Shown piece by piece: positions 9,268-15,686 of a DNA stretch of 15,835 nt. The position numbers and the translations under genes were made by a program. The stretch covers positions 1-15,835 of the forward strand of contig JAHFFL010000007.1 in assembly GCA_023247955.1 (NCBI GenBank), read 5' to 3'. The notes under the pieces are model-generated. The model was not told the origin of the DNA. It saw only the letters and a list, made by a program, of their open reading frames with translations, and did no database searches. The stretch is from Candidatus Omnitrophota bacterium (GTDB taxonomy: Bacteria; Omnitrophota; Gorgyraeia; 2-02-FULL-51-18). Within the stretch, counting starts at the first letter, position 1. Each line of letters begins with the position of its first letter.

Positions 9268-11106
9268 ATGGTTGTTTCCGATAAAAAATACGATGTGATT
9301 GTCGTCGGCGCCGGACACGCTGGCTGCGAGGCCGCGCTTGTCTCGGCCCGCATGGGCGCCCAGACGCTGATGCTCACGATGAATTTGGATTCAGTGGCAC
9401 AGATGTCCTGCAACCCCGCGATAGGCGGGATTGCGAAAGGACACATCGTGCGCGAGATCGACGCGCTCGGCGGCGAAATGGCCAAGGTCACCGACCGCAC
9501 GGGCATTCAGTTTCGCATGCTGAATAAAAGCAAAGGCCCTGCCGTGTGGGCGCCGCGCGCACAGTGCGACAAAAAAGCTTATCAGTTTGCGATGAAAGAA
9601 GTGCTGGAGAGTCAGGAGAATCTTGACCTCAAGCAAGGCGAAGTGCGGGAAATTCTCGTGAGCGGAAGCGCCGTCGAGGGCGTGGTGACGACTATACAAA
9701 CGGTGTATTACGCCAAGGCCGTGATTGTCACTACCGGGACTTTTTTAAACGGGATCATCCATATCGGCGACGTGACTTTCGGCGGCGGACGCGCGGGAGA
9801 CAAGGCGTCTTGCGGGCTGTCGGGGTCTCTGGAAAAACTCGGATTTGAAATCAAACGTCTAAAAACGGGTACTCCTCCCCGCTTAAACGCCCGTTCCATC
9901 GATTATTCGGAGCTAGACGCGCAGACCGGAGACACGGAACCGGTGCCGTTCAGTTATCAAACCGAAAAGATCACGCAAACCCAAATTCCATGCCACATCA
10001 CACACACCAGCAAAAAAACGCTGGAGATTATTCGAGAGAATATACAAAAGTCCGCGCTCTATTCCGGAAAAATACAAAGCCGCGGCCCGCGTTACTGTCC
10101 GTCTATAGAAGATAAAGTGGTTCGCTTCGCCGATAAAGAAAGACATCAATTTTTCCTGGAGCCCGAAGGGCGGAACACTCAGGAAGTGTATATTCAAGGT
10201 TTATCAACAAGTTTTCCACAAGATGTTCAAATAAAACTCGTTAGAAGTATAAAAGGTCTTGAAAATGCTGAACTTATGAGGTTTGGATACGCGATTGAAT
10301 ACGATTTCTTTCCTCCTACTCAAGTGAAGAATACTTTGGAGGCAAAAAGGATAGAGAATCTTTATTTAGCCGGACAAATCAACGGGACCTCCGGCTACGA
10401 AGAAGCCGCCTGCCAAGGTTTGATGGCAGGTATCAATGCTGTTTTGAAAATAAAAAATAAAGCGCCATTCGTGCTCGCCAGATCAGAGGCCTATATCGGA
10501 GTCCTGATTGATGATTTGGTGACCAATGGGACTGAGGAGCCCTATCGTATGTTCACTTCCAGGGCTGAACATCGCCTGGTTCTGCGTCAGGACAACGCGG
10601 ATAAGCGGCTTCTGGGCTACGGTCATGAGCTCGGTTTGATTTCCAACGCACAGCTTGAGAAATTTTCCCGTAAACAGGAAAAAATAAATCAATGGATAGA
10701 CCGTTTAAAGAAAATAAAACATCAGCAAATCTCTATGGAACAATATCTTAGACGTTCAGAAGTGAAGCTCCAGGACGTTCTTGGAATTCTGAACGAAGCC
10801 ATTGGAGACCAAGAGGTTGAAAATCAAGTCGAGATAGAGATCAAGTATTCCGGCTATGTGAGTCGCGAGATGGCGATGATTGACCGTCTCAGCCAATACG
10901 AGGCAAAGAAAGTCCCTGAGCAGCTGGTGTATCGTGAGGTCAAAGGTCTGGGCCGTGAAGCGCTGGAGAAACTAGAAAAGACCAAGCCCGCGTCCTTAGG
11001 CCAGGCGGCGAGAATATCGGGGATCACGCCTTGTGATATTTCGCTTCTTGCCGTGCACATCGAGAAAATCCGCCGATCTAAAACCGCTACCAAGTTAAGC
11101 TCTTAA
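9268..11106 (+). CDS. mnmG: tRNA uridine-5-carboxymethylaminomethyl modification enzyme MnmG (GidA)
   Basis: MnmG is the FAD-binding partner of MnmE and modifies the wobble U34 carbon-5 in certain tRNAs. The FAD motif is VIVVGAGHAGCEAA (10-23), followed by SCNPAIGGIAKGH (47-59, conserved Cys48), FLNGIIHIGD, LKTGTPPRL (198-206), RYCPSIEDKVVRF (275-287, conserved Cys277), FLEPEG, GLSTSFPQDVQ (311-321), GTSGYEEAACQGLMAGINA and the C-terminal GITPCDISLLAVHIEK. Length is 612 residues, slightly under the usual 620-630. No Shine-Dalgarno precedes the ATG. mnmE is not beside it, nor is rsmG downstream. The last residues (TATKLSS) and the stop fall inside a long inverted repeat. A patch around 10200-10380 is unusually A+T-rich for the gene. 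Confidence 0.97.
   Translation: MVVSDKKYDVIVVGAGHAGCEAALVSARMGAQTLMLTMNLDSVAQMSCNPAIGGIAKGHIVREIDALGGEMAKVTDRTGIQFRMLNKSKGPAVWAPRAQCDKKAYQFAMKEVLESQENLDLKQGEVREILVSGSAVEGVVTTIQTVYYAKAVIVTTGTFLNGIIHIGDVTFGGGRAGDKASCGLSGSLEKLGFEIKRLKTGTPPRLNARSIDYSELDAQTGDTEPVPFSYQTEKITQTQIPCHITHTSKKTLEIIRENIQKSALYSGKIQSRGPRYCPSIEDKVVRFADKERHQFFLEPEGRNTQEVYIQGLSTSFPQDVQIKLVRSIKGLENAELMRFGYAIEYDFFPPTQVKNTLEAKRIENLYLAGQINGTSGYEEAACQGLMAGINAVLKIKNKAPFVLARSEAYIGVLIDDLVTNGTEEPYRMFTSRAEHRLVLRQDNADKRLLGYGHELGLISNAQLEKFSRKQEKINQWIDRLKKIKHQQISMEQYLRRSEVKLQDVLGILNEAIGDQEVENQVEIEIKYSGYVSREMAMIDRLSQYEAKKVPEQLVYREVKGLGREALEKLEKTKPASLGQAARISGITPCDISLLAVHIEKIRRSKTATKLSS
10201..10220 (+). other. DnaA-box-like tandem inside mnmG
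   Basis: TTATCAACA (10201-10209) and TTTTCCACA (10212-10220) are separated by AG, the same arrangement as the tandem at 6827-6846 in oriC apart from one base in the second box. The sequence encodes the conserved MnmG motif GLSTSFP (residues 311-317), so amino-acid constraint may explain it. Binding is not shown. Confidence 0.35.
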
Positions 11107-11152
11107 CTTGGTAGCGCAGGCTTAAGCCTGCGCTACGCGCAAGAGCGCGTAG
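11085..11152. repeat. Chain of three abutting inverted repeats at the mnmG 3' end
   Basis: The first has 15-bp perfect arms (11085-11099 and 11102-11116, arm CGCTACCAAGTTAAG) with a 2-nt loop, and covers the mnmG stop. The second is a perfect 26-bp palindrome (11111-11136, half GTAGCGCAGGCTT). The third has 8-bp arms (11133-11140 CTACGCGC and 11145-11152 GCGCGTAG) around AAGA. Neighbours overlap by 4-6 bp through GTAGC/GCTAC ends. No T-run follows, so this is not a standard intrinsic terminator, although the hairpins could slow RNA decay or transcription. The second palindrome resembles dispersed palindromic repeats that I recall from environmental genomes; that is memory, not a search. Confidence 0.8.
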
Positions 11153-11168
11153 TTTCCACGTGGAAACT
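11151..11168. promoter_or_regulatory. parS: parS-like centromere site
   Basis: A perfect 18-bp palindrome, AGTTTCCACGTGGAAACT, lies 69 nt before parA. Its inner 12 bases, TTCCACGTGGAA, are identical to those of the symmetric parS form TGTTCCACGTGGAACA; only the two outer positions of each half differ. Location beside parAB close to oriC is the normal site for parS. ParB binding here is inferred. Confidence 0.7.
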
Positions 11169-11199
11169 TTCTACACCCCTCGAATTCATCAAATTAGTA

Positions 11200-11228
11200 T
11201 TGACTTTGGCGGAGAATTTTTTTAGTAT
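11200..11228 (+). promoter_or_regulatory. Predicted parA promoter
   Basis: TTGACT (11200-11205), a 17-nt spacer and TAGTAT (11223-11228). The predicted start near 11235 is only about 3 nt before the parA ATG (11238), implying a leaderless or nearly leaderless mRNA. No Shine-Dalgarno sits at normal distance; GGAG at 11211-11214 is 23 nt away. An alternative -10, TATACG (11226-11231), needs a 20-nt spacer. Confidence 0.5.
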
Positions 11229-11237
11229 ACGAACACA

Positions 11238-12059
11238 ATGGCTCAAGCGGCTAAAATTATTTCTGTCTGCAATCAAAAAGGTGGAGTAGGAAAAACAAGT
11301 ACCGCAGTATCTCTGGCTTCTTGTTTAGCGCTTGAAGGCCATTCGTCCCTCCTGATTGATTTGGACCCCCAAGGCAACGCCACTACCGGCGTAGGAATCG
11401 ATAAAAAGACCGTACAAAAATCCATCTATCATGCGTTGATAGAAGACGTGAAATTGAGCGATATCCTACGGGCGAGCTGCGTAGAAAAACTCTCCGCTGT
11501 TCCTGCCAATGAACATTTATCCGGTCTTGAGGTTGAGCTTGTCTCAGTGCTTGGCAGGGAGTCTAAATTAAAAAAAGTACTCGCTCAAGTGGTTTATTCC
11601 TATGAATTTATATTTATAGACTGTCCACCTTCTTTTGGACTTCTCACGATCAATGCGCTTACGGCATCTCATTCGGTGATTATTCCTATCCAGTGCGAAT
11701 ACTACGCGTTAGAGGGACTTGGCCAACTAACTAAGACGCTTCATTTGGTCCGGGATAATCTCAACGAACTCCTTGAGATCGAAGGAATACTCATGACCAT
11801 GGCGGATTTCAGAACCAACTTGACTCAAGGCGTGATTAACGAAGTCAAAAAACATTTTGGAAATAAAGTGTATCAGACCGTGATTCCCAGAAATATCCGG
11901 CTGAGCGAAGCGCCCGGATTTGGCAAGCCGATCTTTTTGTATGACAAAGATTCGGAAGGGGCCAGAAAATACAAAGAATTCACGGCCGAATTTCTTAGTC
12001 AAAATCAGGAATTTACAAAAAAAGAAATACTCAATGACACTGTAAGTATTTCTAATTAA
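11238..12059 (+). CDS. parA: Chromosome-partitioning ATPase ParA (Soj)
   Basis: ParA is a deviant Walker ATPase that binds DNA non-specifically and, with ParB-parS, moves newly copied origins apart. The deviant Walker A is KGGVGKTS (14-21, with signature Lys14). LLIDLDPQGNAT (38-49) follows, then Walker B FIFIDCPPSFGLL (124-136), and the family's late block VIPRNIRLSEAPGFGKPI with EGARKY. At 273 residues, without an N-terminal helix-turn-helix domain, it is the short chromosomal Soj type rather than plasmid type Ia. It is followed 25 nt later by parB and preceded by a parS-like palindrome. Confidence 0.97.
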   Translation: MAQAAKIISVCNQKGGVGKTSTAVSLASCLALEGHSSLLIDLDPQGNATTGVGIDKKTVQKSIYHALIEDVKLSDILRASCVEKLSAVPANEHLSGLEVELVSVLGRESKLKKVLAQVVYSYEFIFIDCPPSFGLLTINALTASHSVIIPIQCEYYALEGLGQLTKTLHLVRDNLNELLEIEGILMTMADFRTNLTQGVINEVKKHFGNKVYQTVIPRNIRLSEAPGFGKPIFLYDKDSEGARKYKEFTAEFLSQNQEFTKKEILNDTVSISN

Positions 12060-12084
12060 AATACTTATAAACAAGGAGATTGGC

Positions 12085-12927
12085 ATGCAAAAAAGAGGAT
12101 TGGGAAGAGGTCTCGAAGCGATTATTCCGCAAGACACGGAACTTGGCGCCAGAGAACGGGTACAGCAGCTCAAAGTTTCTGATATAAAACCCAGTCGTTT
12201 TCAGCCGCGCGTTTATTTTTCCCAGGAAAAATTGGAGGAGTTGGCAAATTCCATCCGGGAAAAAGGCGTGATTCAGCCAATACTGGTGCGAAGCATGGCA
12301 GACGGACAATACGAGCTGATCGCCGGTGAGCGGCGATTCAAAGCCGTGAAGCATTTGGGTCTTGGGGAAATCCCGGCGATTGTGAGGCGTATCTCGGACG
12401 CCGATGCCTTGGAAACGGCACTGATCGAGAATATCCAGAGGGAAGAACTGAATCCCGTCGAAGAGGCGCAGGCCTACCGGCGTCTGTCCCAGGAATTTGG
12501 ACTTACACAGGATGCGATCGCTCAGCGCGTGGGGAAAGACAAAACATCAGTGTCTAACTTACTCAGAATACTAAACTTACCTGATAAGGTGATCGAATTT
12601 ATTTCTCAAAATTCGATTACGCTGGGACATGCAAAAGCGATTTTATCTCTGATAGACCCCAAACGGCAAACCGCTTTTTGCGAGCAGATCGTGAAAAAAG
12701 GGCTTTCGGTGCGCCAGTCTGAGTTTTTGGTTCAAAAGATACGCCGTCCTCGCTCCGCAAAAATGAATTTGTCCAAAGACGCGGGCTTGAGAGACCTTGA
12801 GGAACGGCTCCAGCATTTGTTTGGGACCAAGGTCCGTATTCACCAAGGCAAAAAGCGGGGACGTCTGGAGATTGAATATTACTCACCTGAGGATTTAGAC
12901 CGCTTGCTTAGGATTTTTCACGTTTAG
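12085..12927 (+). CDS. parB: Chromosome-partitioning protein ParB (Spo0J), CTP-dependent clamp
   Basis: ParB binds parS, spreads as a CTP-dependent sliding clamp and stimulates ParA. The N-terminal KRGLGRGLEAII (3-14) is the ParA-contact motif. The CTP-binding domain shows IQPILVR (63-69), GERRFKA (81-87) and ENIQREELNPVEEA (115-128). The helix-turn-helix is at about 141-162, TQDAIAQRVGKDKTSVSNLL. A basic linker and a C-terminal dimerisation segment (LEERLQHLFGTKV to FHV) follow. The 280-residue length is typical. A strong Shine-Dalgarno AAGGAG (12073-12078) lies 6 nt before the ATG, in contrast to parA. The stop TAG ends 2 nt before the -35 of the ndk promoter. Confidence 0.97.
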   Translation: MQKRGLGRGLEAIIPQDTELGARERVQQLKVSDIKPSRFQPRVYFSQEKLEELANSIREKGVIQPILVRSMADGQYELIAGERRFKAVKHLGLGEIPAIVRRISDADALETALIENIQREELNPVEEAQAYRRLSQEFGLTQDAIAQRVGKDKTSVSNLLRILNLPDKVIEFISQNSITLGHAKAILSLIDPKRQTAFCEQIVKKGLSVRQSEFLVQKIRRPRSAKMNLSKDAGLRDLEERLQHLFGTKVRIHQGKKRGRLEIEYYSPEDLDRLLRIFHV

Positions 12928-12929
12928 TG

Positions 12930-12958
12930 TTGACAGCCCATTAAATATTTTCTAGACT
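12930..12958 (+). promoter_or_regulatory. Predicted ndk promoter
   Basis: Perfect -35 TTGACA (12930-12935), 17-nt spacer, -10 TAGACT (12953-12958). The expected start near 12965 gives ndk a leader of about 50 nt. It starts right after parB and probably drives ndk-yicC-gmk-coaC-coaB. Confidence 0.65.
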
Positions 12959-13013
12959 ACAGGTTTAAGCGGGAATTTCTTAGGAATTTTGTCTCACGAT
13001 TTTAAAGGATAAT

Positions 13014-13520
13014 ATGGCTGAATCGACCTTAGTGATCATTAAGCCCGACGGTCTGCAAAAGTCTTTAACCGGCAACGTACTGACGCGTCTTTCCGAAACC
13101 AAGCTCGTCATCGTCGGCGCGAAAATCAAGTCGGTGTCGAGAGGGCTCGCCGAGGATCATTACCGCCATCTGAAGGACAAGCCGTTTTTTGAAGAAATCG
13201 TGAATTATCTCATGGGGCATTATCATACCAACCGGGTGATGGCGATGGTTTACTACGGCGAGGACGCGATCCAGAAGGTGCGGAAAATCTGCGGTGCCAC
13301 CAATCCCGAGGAGGCGGAACCGGGCACGATACGCGGGTCTTTTGGGAGAATCACGACGAAGGGGATTTACGAAAACGTGATCCACGCCTCCGGAAATACC
13401 CCGGACGCGGAGCGTGAGATCAAGTTGTGGTTTGATCCCGACGAGATCGTCTCGGAGACATTGTATCCCACCAAAGAAATTTCTGTTTCAAACAAACAAA
13501 AGAAAAGGGTATGGACTTAA
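13014..13520 (+). CDS. ndk: Nucleoside diphosphate kinase
   Basis: Ndk transfers the gamma-phosphate between nucleoside tri- and diphosphates through a phosphohistidine. The sequence shows TLVIIKPDGLQKSL (5-18), KDKPFFEEIVNYL (54-66), VRKICGATNPEEAEPGTIRGSFG (89-111) and the active-site block ENVIHASGN with His124, followed by EREIKLWF. It is 168 residues, compared with the common 135-155. The extra length comes from a slightly longer loop before the active site (GRITTKGIYEN) and a basic C-terminal tail. The ATG has AAAGGA (13004-13009) 4 nt upstream. It appears to be first in a five-gene operon. Confidence 0.96.
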   Translation: MAESTLVIIKPDGLQKSLTGNVLTRLSETKLVIVGAKIKSVSRGLAEDHYRHLKDKPFFEEIVNYLMGHYHTNRVMAMVYYGEDAIQKVRKICGATNPEEAEPGTIRGSFGRITTKGIYENVIHASGNTPDAEREIKLWFDPDEIVSETLYPTKEISVSNKQKKRVWT

Positions 13521-13539
13521 ACCCTACCGCAAGACAGAA

Positions 13540-14424
13540 GTGATTAGGAGCATGACCGGATTTGGGCGCTCGGAGCTCAAATCCGCGCAAGGATGCATCC
13601 GCGTCGAGATCAAGACCGTCAACCATAAGTTTTTGGAAGTCTCATCCCGGATTCCCGGCCATTTGAGCGAATTTGAAGACTTGATTCGGAAATCCGTCGG
13701 CGATTCGATACGCCGCGGGAAAGCCAGTCTCTTTGTATCCAGCCCCGACCCGGCGGTATTTTCGGGACGTCTTCTCCTCAACGAGGATCTCGCGAAAGAA
13801 GTTTCCCAAAAGATCGCACGGCTGAAACAACTTCTCAAACTCTCGGTCAAGGACGACAGTCTCATCCTGAGAGAAGTGCTGCGGACGCCGGATTTGTTTG
13901 TCAAAGACACTTCTTCCGACAAGCGCCGGCTTTTTTCCAAGGAGCTTCTCCGGGCTGTCGGGCTCGCGCTTGAAAGTCTGGGGAAATCAAGGATCCTTGA
14001 GGGAAAGGCGCTGGAGAAAGACCTGCGCGGCCGGCTCGCCGGGATCAAAAAGGCCCTGAGAGGAATCGAGAAGAGAATCCCGGCGCTGACCAAAGAGTAT
14101 AAAAAAAGTCTTGAGTCGAAAATAAAGGAATTTTTACCCGGCAAGATTGATCAGGATCGCCTGACGCTGGAGGTGGCGCTTTATCTCAAGAATTCGGATA
14201 TCTCGGAGGAACTCACGCGCATGAAAAGTCATCTCGCGGCGATGGCGAAGACCCTCTCCGAAAGCGGGGAGGTGGGGAGGAAGATCGATTTCATCGCGCA
14301 GGAGATGACGCGCGAGTCCAATACCATGGGCGCCAAATCCAGCGACGCCTCGATCTCAAACCACGTGATCCAGATCAAAGGAACGGTAGAAAAAATCAGG
14401 GAGCAGGCGCAGAATGTTGAGTAA
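13540..14424 (+). CDS. yicC: YicC-family endoribonuclease
   Basis: YicC proteins are oligomeric endoribonucleases; in E. coli YicC acts on the small RNA RyhB. The family start (V/M)IRSMTGFGRSE is seen here, followed by VEIKTVNHKFLEVSSRIP (28-45) and IRRGKASLFVS. The C-terminal DUF1732 block reads VALYLKNSDISEELTRMKSH, then IDFIAQEMTRESNTMGAKSS and KIREQAQNVE at the end. I chose GTG 13540 because it restores the family-typical MIRSMTGFG start and gives 294 residues; ATG 13552 is the alternative (290). Neither has a well-spaced Shine-Dalgarno. It lies 19 nt after ndk. The yicC-gmk pairing is widespread. Confidence 0.93.
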   Translation: MIRSMTGFGRSELKSAQGCIRVEIKTVNHKFLEVSSRIPGHLSEFEDLIRKSVGDSIRRGKASLFVSSPDPAVFSGRLLLNEDLAKEVSQKIARLKQLLKLSVKDDSLILREVLRTPDLFVKDTSSDKRRLFSKELLRAVGLALESLGKSRILEGKALEKDLRGRLAGIKKALRGIEKRIPALTKEYKKSLESKIKEFLPGKIDQDRLTLEVALYLKNSDISEELTRMKSHLAAMAKTLSESGEVGRKIDFIAQEMTRESNTMGAKSSDASISNHVIQIKGTVEKIREQAQNVE

Positions 14425-15124
14425 ACGCGTAGCGTTTACGAAATCCCTGCCTAGCCGGCAGGCAGGCGCCGCGTGCGCCACCGAAGATCGGCGCATCCAC
14501 CCAAGCTTTAGTGGTGGACATTTTGGCGGATCGGCCAGGGTTGGGAAACTCTTTGTGATTTCCGCCTCGTCCGGGACGGGCAAGACCACGCTCGCGCAGG
14601 GGCTTTTGCGCGAGGACAAAAATCTTGTGCAGTCGGTATCCTGCACGACGCGCCCGCGGCGGCCGGGCGAAGTGCACGGCAGGGATTATTATTTTATCAC
14701 GAAAGAAGAATTTCAAAAGAATCGCCGGCGAAACGGTTTTCTTGAATGGGCCAATGTCTTTGGCCGCTTTTACGGCACACCCAAAAAAGAAGTGGAGGCA
14801 CGGCTCCGCCAGGGACGCGATGTCCTGCTTTTGATCGACGTGCAGGGCGCCAAAAAGGTGAAGGCCAAGCGGGCGGACGCGGTGTTTATATTTTTAGCGC
14901 CTCCGTCCAAAGAAGAACTGCGGCGCCGGCTTGAGAAGCGGGGCACCGAGTCCCGTGCGGAGATCGCGCGGCGCCTGCGTGTCGCGACCACTGAGATGAG
15001 AGATTTGAACGGCATGACAAAAGGCGGACGGTATTTCTGCGACTACCGTATCGTGAATCGGGACCTCCAGAAGGCGCGGGAAGTCTTAAAGGCGGTCATC
15101 CGCGCGGAGCATCTGGACCGTTAA
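14414..15124 (+). CDS. gmk: Guanylate kinase with hairpin-derived N-terminal extension
   Basis: Gmk phosphorylates GMP to GDP. From residue 45 the protein is canonical: KLFVISASSGTGKTTLAQ (P-loop 50-59, with Ser where Pro is usual), VSCTTRPRRPGEVHGRDYYF (75-94, GMP binding), FLEWANVFGRFYGTP (109-122), LLLIDVQGAKKVK and the lid-region REEL-type segment with KRG. The first 45 residues are unlike Gmk and are rich in Arg, Ser and Gly. They are encoded by a run of four hairpins (14421-14518). The ATG at 14414 overlaps the end of yicC by 11 nt and has AGGGAG (14398-14403) 10 nt upstream, so translation through the extension is plausible. No good internal ATG, GTG or TTG exists just before the canonical start. 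Length is 236, against the usual 190-210. Confidence 0.93.
   Translation: MLSKRVAFTKSLPSRQAGAACATEDRRIHPSFSGGHFGGSARVGKLFVISASSGTGKTTLAQGLLREDKNLVQSVSCTTRPRRPGEVHGRDYYFITKEEFQKNRRRNGFLEWANVFGRFYGTPKKEVEARLRQGRDVLLLIDVQGAKKVKAKRADAVFIFLAPPSKEELRRRLEKRGTESRAEIARRLRVATTEMRDLNGMTKGGRYFCDYRIVNRDLQKAREVLKAVIRAEHLDR
14421..14518. repeat. Hairpin cluster inserted in the 5' end of gmk
   Basis: Four inverted repeats follow one another. GTAAACGC (14421-14428) pairs with GCGTTTAC (14432-14439). CCTGCC (14446-14451) pairs with GGCAGG (14457-14462). TGCGCC (14474-14479) pairs with GGCGCA (14490-14495). TCCACC (14496-14501) pairs with GGTGGA (14513-14518). The segment is translated in frame as most of the Gmk extension. 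It looks like a small palindromic element similar in principle to the coding palindromic elements of Rickettsia; the family is not identified. Confidence 0.65.
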
Positions 15125-15159
15125 TGTCCTTGCGAGGAATGAAGTGACGAAGCAATCTA
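15124..15159. repeat. Possible dispersed-repeat remnant at the gmk-coaC junction
   Basis: The segment TTGCGAGGAATGAAG followed by TGACGAAGCAATCT resembles a repeat I recall from many bacterial genomes (ATTGCGAGGAGCGAAG... and ...GACGAAGCAATCTC). It supplies the GAGGAA Shine-Dalgarno (15134-15139) and the GTG start of coaC. It also holds a 7-codon frame, ATG 15124 to TGA 15147, that overlaps gmk as TAATG and coaC as GTGA. The identification rests on memory of the motif. Confidence 0.4.
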
Positions 15160-15686
15160 ATATTTTGCTGGGAGTGACGGCGTCGATAGCGGCCTACCGT
15201 GCCTGCGATCTCCTCACGGAGCTTCGGGAGAAGAGCTACGCGGTCACGGTGGTCATGACGCGCGACGCGCATCACTTCATCACGCCGCTGACGCTTCAGA
15301 GCTTCGCGGGGACGTCGGTGGTGGACGATTTTTTTTCTGTGCCGGGGCGCGTGAAGCCCATTCACATCGAATTGGCGAAGCAGTCGGACCTGATTCTTAT
15401 CGCGCCGGCGTCGGCGGACGTGATTGCCAAGCTCGCCCATGGATTTGCCGAGGATGTGCTGACCTGCACGATACTTGCGAGCACGGCGCCGCTGGTGGTC
15501 GCGCCGGCGATGAACGAAAAGATGTGGGAAAACCGTTTCACGCAGGAGAACGTGAAGCGTCTTAAGGACAACGGCGCGAGGTTTGTCGACCCCATTCACG
15601 GGCACCTCGTGTGCAGTGACCAGGGGATGGGGCATCTCGCGGAAAACGCGGCGATTCTCGGCGTGGTCGAGAAAACCCTGAAATGA
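15144..15686 (+). CDS. coaC: Phosphopantothenoylcysteine decarboxylase (CoaC, stand-alone)
   Basis: CoaC is an FMN enzyme that decarboxylates 4'-phosphopantothenoylcysteine in coenzyme A synthesis. The HFCD flavoprotein fold is clear: ILLGVTASIAAYRACDL (7-23), VTVVMTRDAHHFITPLTLQS (34-53), the catalytic-His block PIHIELAKQSDLILIAPASADVIAKLA (72-98), and VVAPAMNEKMWEN (117-129, the PAMNxxMW substrate motif). It ends at 180 residues, with the CoaB domain starting in another frame, so the usual CoaBC fusion is split here. The start is GTG with GAGGAA 4 nt upstream; no in-frame ATG is available. The TGA overlaps the next ATG as ATGA. Confidence 0.93.
   Translation: MTKQSNILLGVTASIAAYRACDLLTELREKSYAVTVVMTRDAHHFITPLTLQSFAGTSVVDDFFSVPGRVKPIHIELAKQSDLILIAPASADVIAKLAHGFAEDVLTCTILASTAPLVVAPAMNEKMWENRFTQENVKRLKDNGARFVDPIHGHLVCSDQGMGHLAENAAILGVVEKTLK

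Noticed and set aside
11085..11136. Intrinsic terminator for mnmG
   Set aside because: Strong stems exist but no T-run follows any of them; the T-run at 11217-11223 has no stem directly before it.
13414..13539. Longer YicC starting at ATG 13414
   Set aside because: It would overlap ndk by 107 nt and add 42 residues foreign to the family; GTG 13540 gives the family-typical start.
13524..14144. 206-residue antisense frame in yicC
   Set aside because: Ser/Arg-rich shadow of a GC-rich gene with no recognisable domain.
14362..14367. CACGTG in yicC as a second parS
   Set aside because: The flanks do not form the longer palindrome and do not match the parS arms.
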